From Zychaea mexicana (Eukaryota > Mucoromycota > Mucoromycetes > Mucorales > Lichtheimiaceae), in the NCBI RefSeq assembly GCF_025766255.1, contig NW_026516674.1, positions 1 through 64,000 on the forward strand: a stretch of DNA of 64,000 bases, read 5' to 3'. The notes below the pieces were generated by a model. It was not told the DNA's origin and searched no databases. It saw only the letters and a program-made list of their open reading frames with translations. Both the position numbers and the translations under genes were made by a program. This document shows, one piece after another, positions 20,348 through 29,792 of the stretch. Positions within the stretch are counted from its first letter, which is position 1; the number at the start of each line of letters is the position of its first letter.

Positions 20348-21841
20348 ATGAACACAACACAACACACTAAACAACTCGATATTGAAATTAAAAATTTATT
20401 TGATAATAAATGGACTTTTCTTGATAAATCTTAGCCTGAAATGCAACATAGATTTAATCATAGAGAGAACAGCTATTAAAGATATGAAGAATAATACAAT
20501 AAATGATATAAAGGATGTATTACTTAATAGATTTGGATTTATACCTGTATTTTATTTTCTTACAGTTTTATATGGAAATATTGAATATCCAGGGCCATAC
20601 CGCGAGATTGAAAAAGGACTTGCATTATTATATCATATGGTATCAGGTGTATCAGGAAAGGATATACATACTGTTATGCCGTATGCAACATTTTATGATT
20701 TATATAAGCGGTTCTGGATTACTAACTATAATGAATTGAATAAAAAGGTAAAACAAGATCTAGATAGTATGTTCTCATCACCACGTATTCGCATTCTATC
20801 AGCAATAATAAACAATCCAGATGGTTTTAAGAATGTTACACTATTTATTGATGGACATGATAGTAAAATAAAGTTTTATAAACCAAATGAGTCACATTCA
20901 CAATTATATTCATATAAATTAAAAGGGCCAGCTGTACGTACACAAGTTATATAGGATATGAATGAAATAATTACACATGTTTCAGTATCTGAAAAATGTG
21001 CTATTGGAAATGATGGTACTATGTTTATTAATATGAAACTATATAAAAAAATAAGTGAGGCTGATTGTTTAGGAATGGATGGTGGATATAATTTATTTAT
21101 ACAAAAGTTTAAAGATAATGCGACAGATGCTGGATATAGTTTTTATGATCGTAATTTTTTACATCCCATAAGAAAAGAACCAGGACAAAAGTTAACAATC
21201 AATGAGACATACTTTAATAACAAGTTTGGATCATTTCGTTCAGCAATAGAAGCACAGTTTTCTATGTTAGGCTCTAAATTTGAACGATTTAATAATAATC
21301 GTGCAGCATTGCAAATATCTGATATAAGATATTATAATATTCAGTTTCATGTTGCTTGTATTCTTACTAATATATGGCGATTTGTAAATACTGTAAGTAT
21401 AATATAGAGGTACAACCACGTCATAAATTATGGTATGGAAAAGATTTTGAATTCCCAAGTAAGAAAAACAAACTTGACTTGGTATTTTCAAATGAGCAAA
21501 AAGTAAATACTGAATATAACGAAATGGTTGACATGCAGCAGAAATTTCTACAGCTTAACATTAATCAATCAATAGATATGGCTATAGATAGTGAGGACGA
21601 AACTGAAAATAATACATCTAAACGCAAGAGAAAAAATCAAAGAGAACAGAGAAATATAGAATATAGTAATTCATATGAAATTGAGAAGATTGTAGGACAT
21701 ATGTATACTAATAATAAGTACATATCTGAGGTTAAGTGGGTTGGATATAGTGTAAAGGATAATAGTTGGTTAACAGTTGATAAGTTTAATTCCTGGGAAA
21801 TGCTACATGAATATATGGCCACACATGGTATTCAGCTCTAA
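20348..21841 (+). pseudogene. DDE transposase with chromodomain, copy F
   Basis: Starts MNTTQHTKQLDIEIK at 20348, closest to copy D. The core has FIDGHDSK, GMDGGY, PIRKEPG and AIEAQFSM; the C-terminus has an SKRKRKNQ linker and a chromodomain (YEIEKIVGHM, EVKWVGYSVKDNSW) ending at 21841. Lesions are a TAG at 20432-20434 where copy D has tryptophan, a frame change near 20465, a TAG at 20952-20954, and a frame change near 21395. It is less A+T-biased in codon choice than copies A and B. Its TAA overlaps the Rep gene's TAG on the other strand, implying the two evolved as neighbours. Confidence 0.85.
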
Positions 21842-23951
21842 ATTAATTTCTTACTTATTTGCTTATTAAAAAATCTCATATTGAAACTGACTGTATCAAC
21901 CTTTCGTTTACTTGCCCAATTATATTTATGTTTTATGCATTCATTAGTTATACTTGTACTTATATTAGTATCTGTTGATTTATTTTTGACGTCAGTTTCT
22001 TTTGTTATATCTATATCATCTATTATAGCCTGTTTTATATCCTTATGCTTTTTAAAATATTCTTTTGGCTGTATTTCTTCTACTATTTGCTTGTTTCTCC
22101 GTTTATTTTTATTGTGTCTTTTTTTCTTTTTACGTTTTGGTATATTATTTGGTATGCTGCAGTCACTGCTTTTCTCTGATTCAGATGTACTTACATCTAT
22201 GTATATATGTTTCTCTATATCTTCTGGTGGGTTTTCCTAATCAGTAGTATCATTTACAACATCATCACATTTTATATCATTAAACACATCTTCCCAATGC
22301 CTACAATCTGCTGATGGTGGTACCTTTACAGTTGACCATCCTCTATTATTTTGTTGAGGCGGTTTATGTTGTTTATTGTTCTGTGTATTATTTCTATTGT
22401 GTTTTTCTTCTTGTTCCTTCATATATTCTTCTGTATCAGCTAATTCTTGTAGTTCCTCTACTGTTTTATCCATCAGTATATATTTTCTAATATCATCCTG
22501 ACCACTATTATGTGCATAACGGATAAATGTATGCTGATCTTGGTATTCGTTTTCGAATTCATCTTTGTATAAGTCCTCATACATATCCATGTTTTCATAA
22601 TATATGAATTTATTTTCATAATCCTTCACCTTCATTGTGTATGGATCCCATATTATATGACCTTTACGGCTCTTATCAACATAGATAATATATAAACGAT
22701 TGAGCGCTGGCTCTAACTCATATACTGATTTATTTTTGTATAACATGTGCGCCATATAGTTACTATTCAGTATTATTAGTATATTTTTCTTTTTAGTTAT
22801 TGACTTTGTGAATTTGCCATTAAGTTTTAACCGTGTTCCTTAAAACATTTGGTTTAAAAATGTTAACTTGAAATCAGAACCTGTTTCTTCATTATACATA
22901 AACTCATAATCATCATCCTTATAATCTGGCCAATCATTTTCTTTATTCATTAGATATGCTCGATGGCCACCTTGTTCTAATACATCAATGTTATATGTCT
23001 TACCTACATTTGATGGACCTACAATCCAGTATTGTGGTATCTTATTTTTACCACCAAACATTGTTTCAATACCAAACATAGACCACATATGTAATTTATT
23101 TCCAGGGTTATTTTCCATATCTGCATCATGAAAGTAAGAATTTAAATTTGATTTTACAGTATCATATTTCCATAGCAATTCTGGATATATTTCGGTAGCC
23201 TTCCGCATATTAAGCTGCTTAGTAATTAATTGATATCTAAGTAACTGTTGGTGCATTTTTCTGGTTTTAATTTCATAATTTGGATCCATATTATAACAAA
23301 TATAATCTTTTCCTTTCATACAATAGCTAATAGACTTTTGTGGATTACCACCTGGTTTAATATTTGGAGTAACACCATCAATAGTAAAGAATTTTACGTG
23401 CTGTTTTTGTGTCGAACTGCTCAGCCATTTGTATCTATATGTGTACATGTTTCTCATTGGTTTCTGGTGCAATTTCATCACATGCAATTGCCTTTTCAAT
23501 TCGATAACCAATACGTTCATGTTTTATAAACCATTCCATGATTTGTTCTTTTGTTAAATAGAAGTCCTTACAAATATATGTGAACAGCCCTTTAGTGTTT
23601 TGGAATCGGAATTCTTTGCCGCCCTGCGAGGAATCTGCACCAGAGGTGTTACCCTCTAACATTGCATCGGAAAATTGAGGATTTGAGGATTTGATGAATC
23701 TCACATATGCTCGAATTCTTCTAATGATTTTATTGCGTGCATTATCTTTAGTTTTTTTTATCTACTTTAGCCTGTGTAAGGTCTTTTTCGAGTTCTGACC
23801 TCAGTTGTGTGATAAGAGGTTCATACTCAATATGCTGATGGTTTTCAGCAAGGTGTTTTGCTCTTTCAATTGAGAGCGTCAATGTAATTCCTAAAATAGG
23901 AACAAATTCAGCTATAATGGCTAAGAATGCGAGAAGGTTGAGTTGGTTCAT
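21838..23951 (-). pseudogene. CRESS-type Rep: HUH endonuclease plus SF3 helicase (broken)
   Basis: Minus-strand reading from ATG 23951 to TAG 21838-21840, about 700 codons. A hydrophobic N-terminal stretch (LLAFLAIIAEFVPILGITL) and an acidic/basic helix come first. Then rolling-circle motif I (LFTYI), motif II HVHI (the HUH pair) and motif III with the catalytic tyrosine (YCMKGK). The SF3 helicase has Walker A GPSNVGKT, an acidic Walker B (YEFMYNEE) and motif C ILIILNSN. The tail is long, acidic, then lysine-rich (KRKKKKRHNKNKRR). Breaks: frame change in an A8 run (23752-23759), TAG at 23435-23437 just after HVHI, frame change near 23390, TAA at 22840-22842 and TAG at 22237-22239. It resembles Reps of circular ssDNA viruses and plasmids; no capsid gene is seen. 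By family it nicks an origin and unwinds DNA for rolling-circle replication. Confidence 0.85.
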
Positions 23952-24041
23952 GTCTATTGTTGAAGTAATAAAAATAAAAAATATAACAAATATATTTTGC
24001 TTTATATTCTGTGGTATTATTTTTATATTTAAAAAAAAAAT

Positions 24042-24049
24042 TCAATTTT
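24042..24049 (-). promoter_or_regulatory. AAAATTGA box upstream of Rep gene
   Basis: AAAATTGA in gene sense about 90 bp before the Rep-frame ATG at 23951, followed by a T-run and AAATATAAAAATAATACC. This downstream stretch is almost identical to the sequence before the small-protein gene at 7057. Confidence 0.5.
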
Positions 24050-24262
24050 TATTTTTTCTAAAAATTTAAATGTATGCATGCCAAGACATTCGTGCATGAA
24101 TTATTTCAATAAAAATTAATTTGGCTATCCTGATATATCTTAGCTAATAAGTCATCTAGTATTACTAGATCGCATTAAAATCATCATAACCATGGCCGGT
24201 CCCCTAGGCGATTTCTTGGGACACGAACTGATCTTTTATTCTATACACCGCAAACAATGAAT

Positions 24263-24873
24263 GAATATGAGACTACCGAAATTGGCTTGGATTTAAGAAT
24301 AGACAGTAACAAGGCGATTAATGAACTCGAGTTGAAGTGCCCTAAAACTATGAAGGACATGTTATTACGAGTGATGCGAATATATCCCGGCATTCAACAT
24401 GATCTTATGATATGCGGATTCAACATATCTGGTATGCTGTTTTTAATGGTCATGATGTATTGGTTTTTAAAACATTGTCTAAAAATATGTTTTCCTTATA
24501 TTCAGGCCTCTATATGAATCAACTGGTGGTAGACAATCCAAAAGGATACGTATATCGTTTATCGAGATTCCCAGAAGAACTGCAGTATCTGGAAAAACCT
24601 TGCAATTTTATCAAGTTAATCAAACCGATATTTGAAACGATTCATGGAACCAAGATGCAAATGGAAAACACTCTTAAAAGCATCGATACTAAAAAAGCAA
24701 ATGATGGAGTTCTCAAGTATGGATTTAAGAAACCTGCAAAAATTCTTTCCATTCCCCCCTGTTTTACTCCAATACCTACTCCAAAAAAAAGAAAACCCAC
24801 CGCATCCAACTCTTCATCCTCTTCCAAAAAAAAAGCCACTGCATCCAACTCATCATCCTCTTCCCAAAAGTAA
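24263..24873 (+). pseudogene. 3' part of the split host gene
   Basis: Reads EYETTEIGLDLRID then LKCPKTMKDML, an intron (about 24432-24506, GTATGC...TTCAG), LYMNQLVVDNPKGYVYRL, and a serine/lysine-rich tail ending at 24873. It follows on from the LLAV end at 20202 in the order expected of the family. The splice is intact, so decay since disruption is limited. It could still be expressed as a truncated protein from the ATG at 24257. Confidence 0.6.
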
Positions 24874-26027
24874 TCGATTATATCCATACAAATATTCCTT
24901 TCTCTACATTGTATTGCGTTAACTCTGTAATGCATATTTTTCATTTTGTATATCTTATATCTTATTCCTTTGATTCATTAACATTTGTTTTTTATCGAAT
25001 AACTTTTGTATATCGGGTTGCTCTTATCATTTAAGAAAGTTTCGTTGGCACGTTTATTCACATTTTTTTCTTGTCAAAATAAACACCCTATACTTTGTTA
25101 GCTTACAAATACTACTACAATTTTGGTTTCATGCCAATTAAAAAAGCCCATACTTATATACTAATAGAAGTTAAAAATCAGTGTTTTGTAATAACAATCA
25201 ATTGATTTCAAGTTACTGTTACTTACAGTCCAAGCCAAAAAAAGAAAACAAATTAACTTTGTATGACAACCAACACCATTGCGTCGCCTAGCAATTCGGC
25301 GACACAGCACCAACAACTGTCGCCTGTGCAACAGTGGCAGAATTTCCACTCCTATGAAACGAATGATTTGTGGCAAACCCATCACCGCTTTGGAAGACAC
25401 CACTGCAAAAGCACCCGTATCGACGCAACGTGCTAATCGCCAGTGGATTCGCTCCAATGGACCGAACAGCGCTTTCTTCGACTTCTGTGATATGGGCTCG
25501 CACCCTCAAAAATTTATGGCGATATGAAAAAGCAATACCCCACTGCTGTTAGACACACTCCACCGCCTAAAAGCTTCAATGGCGCTATCGTTTCGTTCGA
25601 CGACTTGGAGTCCTGTACGACAGTATGTACGACAGGTCTCACTGTTAGATCTCGTACTGTCAAGGGTACTATCACTCTCCAAGCCGAGAATGATGTGTAC
25701 GAGTTAATTTAGAGCAACTCCTGCTTCTCTCGCCTGCTAAATTAAAAACCCTTGCTAGAAACCACTATGAGCCAATTCGGCAAAGTAGTACACATCGGCC
25801 TTTTTGTCGACCCAGTGTCAACCATAGTTGTGTGTGCGTATGCAATTATTACCAGGCCATTAGCATTGGTGCGAAGGACATCAATGGCTCGCAATAAGGT
25901 TCCTTGCACATAATGCAAAGAAGCTTAGCTGAGAAGCTTTTTCGGAGAAACAATTTTGCATCAATTGTTATAACACGCGACAAAAAATGAGAAAGACGGG
26001 CACAGCTTGCTTTTTTTTACGTAGAAA
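24874..26027. other. Intergenic, one doubtful small ORF
   Basis: About 1.15 kb without a recognisable gene. Overlapping short plus-strand frames at 25264-25712 include an 82-residue ORF from 25279 (CDMG near its end) and a 62-residue ORF at 25524-25712. Neither resembles a known domain, and three frames are equally open over the same bases, so I do not call a gene. Confidence 0.4.
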
Positions 26028-27835
26028 ATGCAGGCCACAAACTCTGATGAATTAGCACAGCATCAAACCAGTGATGTTGGCGACTCCAAAAATGTTGCTG
26101 GTGACCAAAATGCCTCAGACGTTGAAGAGGACGAGGTCGAAGCTGTTCAAGACGACAATGTCGAAGAAGGTAGAGTTAATCTATAGAATTCGGTAGAGTA
26201 TAAAGCCTCAATTACAGATGATCTGTTGAATACTGACGACAACTACAACGACGAACAAAATTTTCATGCTTTTCAAAAGGCCTCTTGGACGATTACCCTG
26301 ACGATACCGAGGTTCGTTACTCATAGTTCACCGAAAAACAATACTAAAACGAGGTTTTGCTAAGTCCTGCTATATATATATTTCTTTAGGAAATCGATGC
26401 TATCCATAATCGTATTTCAGTTATTCCAAGACTAGGTCTTGAACGGTTTATGAATTTGGAGGTTGGTAATGCTAAAGAAAGATATAAATAATCCGCTTAT
26501 ACTAAAAACATCCAACAAACTACGTATCTTGATATCTAGCGTATTTGTCTACGTCAAAACTTGATTATAGATATTGAAGGATTCGAACCTTTGCGCACAA
26601 CTTTGAAAGAACTGGATCTTTACGATAACAAGATTTCACACATTCGTGGTCTTTCACAACTCACGGAACTAAAGTGAATATCCCAATCCATTTTGATTAC
26701 AGGCAGTGCAAGGATTTTGTGGTGGTGGAGAGGTTTTATAGATTGTTGACTAATCAACATCAAACTCTTTTTTTTGGCAGATTTCTGGATCTTTCTTTCA
26801 ACAAGATCAAGCATATCAAAAACCTTGATACGCTTACCAATCTCGAGGATATCTATTTCGTCAGCAACCGTATCTCAAAAATCGAGAATCTAGATACCCT
26901 TGTTCAAGTGACTAATCTGGAATTGGGTGCCAACAAGATCCGAGTAAGTAGCACTAGTAGTGATGCAAATAATAGCTTCGCATTTTGCTAAACAAATTAT
27001 AAAAATCTGTATAGGTTATTGAGAATCTTGACAAGCTTGTACAACTACGACAGTTGTGGTTGGGAAAGAACAAGATTACTCGATTGGAGGTAAAATATAC
27101 ACGTTTTCATTGGCGGGATCATTAGCTAAAGAGCTCTCTGACAATCGGCAAATTGACATAGAATTTGAGTCCTCTTGCCAATCTGCGGATTTTAAGTATC
27201 CAAAGCAACCGACTTACTAAGCTTGAAGGTCTGGAGGAACTTCACAACCTGGAAGAGATTTACCTTTCACACAATGCTATCGAAAAGATTGAGGGTCTAG
27301 AAAAGAACGTAAGGCACACCCTATCCTTTTTCTTCTGTAGAGGATGTGTCTTCAAAACAGGGATAGAGAAGAAGCTAATATCTTGAGCATCATTTATTCA
27401 TAGCTTAAACTCACGACAATTGATATCGCAAACAACCGCATCAAACATATCGAAAACATGTCCCATCTTGCAAACTTGGAGGAGTTCTGGGTAAGATAAC
27501 ACTGGAAGATAATATTAGGAGTGTCTGTGAGTGGATTGTTTATACTAATGATCAACGATCCTGCTAGGCAAATAATAATCTACTCGAGGCACCATGCTTT
27601 GCCGAGTTGACGAAAGAGCTTGGCGGTCTAAAAGAACTAAACACCGTTTACCTTGAAGGAAACCCCATGCAAACCGATAGCCGAGCGACGTATCGTAACA
27701 AGGTGAATTTAGCGTTACCTCAAGTTAAACAAATTGATGCCACGTGAGTCTTTTTATTTCCTGTTAAACTGAGCAGATAGCGAAACTTTAGATTAACGTA
27801 ACAATCTTCTGTTCCTACTTAGATTCATCCGATAA
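26028..27835 (+). CDS. SDS22: SDS22-like PP1 regulatory subunit (LRR)
   Basis: A multi-intron gene starting MQATNSDELAQ with an acidic N-terminal tail. At least ten SDS22-type 22-residue leucine-rich repeats follow (for example FLDLSFNKIKHIKNL, LELGANKIRVIENL, LWLGKNKITRLENL, LSIQSNRLTKLEGL, IDIANNRIKHIENM). It closes with a cap containing VYLEGNPMQ and ends at TAA 27833-27835 after a short last exon. SDS22 binds the catalytic subunit of protein phosphatase 1 and helps its maturation and mitotic role. Introns are short GT-AG. The join near 26220-26290 does not resolve cleanly into one frame, so either an exon boundary there is unusual or a base is missing. Confidence 0.9.
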
Positions 27836-28113
27836 GTCCTTCATTCCTCCCTTTCTTTTTTGCACACTACATGCACATCCTCTCTGCCTGTTCTATAAAT
27901 CCCATATCACCACGCACTCGTGCTTTTCTTTCTGTCTAGTGCTTTTTTCATTTTTGTACATTATAAAAACCACTTTCGATACGAGGATACAAGTCATGCA
28001 ATGTCACTATAGAGTCAGGTCGTGTGGATCCAATTTGTGCTGCAAATGAGGGCTCCTCGTAGGACAGCTTTCCTATTCATGAAGTACATATATCAAAAAA
28101 AAAGAAGAAGCGA

Positions 28114-29269
28114 TTATGATCGCGCCATAAGATCTCTATCTCTTTTACACTGCGTACCTCGTTCCAATAACAGAGCGTTCCATCCTGCACTACGCGCGCC
28201 TAATGTATGAGTGTTAGAAAATCATAAACTATGCGGGGGAAGATACTGGTATAATACCTCGATAATCAGTATTGATGTCATCGCCAACATGTAATGCTTC
28301 GTCGGGCGCTACGGCTGGCTTGACCAGTCTAAGTGCTTGATCATAGATTTCCTTGGACGGCTTTTCGAAACCTGCACGATAACTCGGCAACACGAAATCC
28401 AAATGGTCCGTCAACTTGAGACTTTTCAGGACATCGGCTATAAAACAAATGCAGCAGCGATGACATGTACGATAAAAACCCAGTTATACTAGTCACTTTA
28501 ACTCGTGTGAAGATGAGTTTGGCATAGCTCGCTACTTACTCAATCGTTCATCAGAATTGCTAATCACACCGGTGTATATCTTGTGTCTTTTAAGCATTCT
28601 TAAGCAGTCGATTGTATCAGGAAATGCAGTGTATCCTTGATCCGAAGTAAACCGCATGTATAGGGAGTCGAACAACTTATCAAACTTGGGATCCAGAACT
28701 AGAAAAACACATTTTTCATGGATAAGTGTCTATCTCTCTCAGGGTAGCTTATTACAAAGTACCTGTCCTTGGCACGCCTGAAAACACGAATGTATCATAC
28801 ACCAACTAGAAAGCATCGGGATATGCGATGACATCAGCTTATTATATATATGCCGTGTAACATGATCGCTGGTGCTTGATGAGAATATTACAGTTCCCTG
28901 CCTCTCCTCACAATATGACAATGGCCTGCTCATTTTACCTCTTCCCACCAACGTCTAGGGTTCATTCCTTGTTTAAAACCGTAAAATGGATGCTTTTCCA
29001 TTTGCTTTTTGAAGACAGGGCCGAATGCCTTTGTCAAATTCTCACGACATACGGGGATGCCTACGTTGGACGCTTCCAGCACCTGCATATGAGTATGATA
29101 CGCATACGATAACGGATTAAATTGAATGACTATAAAGCAATTCAAGAGTTGAAAGAAGAAGAAAAGATGATGTTACGTATTGAGCTGTTGTACTGCCTCT
29201 AGGCTTGAATAATGTTTGATACGCGTCAAACGATACTAGTTTTATCGCTTTTTTTGGAGCTGCTGCCAT
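28114..29269 (-). CDS. HAD-superfamily hydrolase (HDHD3-like)
   Basis: Starts MAAAPKKAIKLVSFDAYQTLFKPRGS, with DxY at the nucleophile position as in HDHD3 relatives. Exons continue through NVGIPVCRENLTKAFG, HPFYGFKQGMNPRRWWEEV, AFPDTIDCLRMLKRHKIYTGVISNSDERL (motif II serine), GFEKPSKEIYDQAL (motif III lysine) and LHVGDDINTDYRG (motif IV). The last exon completes the fold (ARSAGWNALLLERG) and ends at 28114. Predicted small phosphatase or dehalogenase; the substrate is unknown. At least four short introns. Confidence 0.85.
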
Positions 29270-29477
29270 TTGTTGAGGGACACACAAAAAGTAGAAAAAG
29301 GGGTGCGTGAAGTAAATTTCCCGAGTCACTCTCTTTTCCTCGTGCATTAACAAGAAATCCCCGCATGATTTGATCGAAGCACGTCTGATCGCGAACGTTC
29401 TGCGTGACACACACTGTGCAAGCACTATGGTAATTGGAGTAACGACCTTTTTTAATAGTATTTTGTCAAGAGAGGAA

Positions 29478-29478
29478 A

Positions 29479-29507
<29 letters not shown>
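29478..29507. repeat. GA microsatellite
   Basis: About fifteen GA dinucleotides upstream of the HAD-hydrolase gene, within the 29270-29792 intergenic stretch, which otherwise holds purine-rich unique sequence and no gene. Confidence 0.9.
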
Positions 29508-29509
<2 letters not shown>

Positions 29510-29792
29510 CAGATAAAACAAGAAAAGAGGAATAATTTACGAGAGGGGTTAGATATATCCTGGGGATTTCGTTTCTTTTGTTTGTGTGTGGTGCGTATTT
29601 TTAATCTTTGCTACGTGAGAATAGCAGAGAAGCGAGGAACGTTGTAATGCGAAAGAGAAGAGGAAGAGAGAGAGAAAGAAGGACTATTTTGGTAGAAGAC
29701 GAGAAAGAATTATATTTACAAAAGACAAAATGAATAACAAAAGGAAGAATGGAAAAGAATAGAAAAAAGACAGAACAAAGGTATATCCACTA

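Larger units (their letters stand above)
20203..24262. mobile_element. ~4-kb insertion carrying DDE transposase and HUH-Rep
   Basis: Separates the two halves of the host gene. It contains two convergent genes whose stop codons overlap at 21838-21841. A weak inverted similarity exists between CTAGCTGTAATATAGAT (20190) and the reverse of 24154-24168 (CTAGTAATACTAGAT), but no convincing target duplication is visible, so the ends are approximate. Confidence 0.6.

Noticed and set aside
8489..22239. Reassigned stop codons (TAG/TAA read as an amino acid)
   Set aside because: The stops align with different residues (glutamine, tryptophan, serine) in sister copies, both TAG and TAA are involved, frameshifts are also present, and host genes use these stops normally.
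22237..22755. Separate gene downstream of Rep (capsid candidate)
   Set aside because: This ORF is in the same frame as the helicase ORF and begins with sequence containing SF3 motif C just upstream, so it is the C-terminal continuation of Rep after a stop codon, not a capsid gene.
23385..23760. Programmed ribosomal frameshifting in the Rep gene
   Set aside because: The frame changes coexist with three in-frame stop codons. Homopolymer slips without a conserved slippery site or downstream structure fit decay better.
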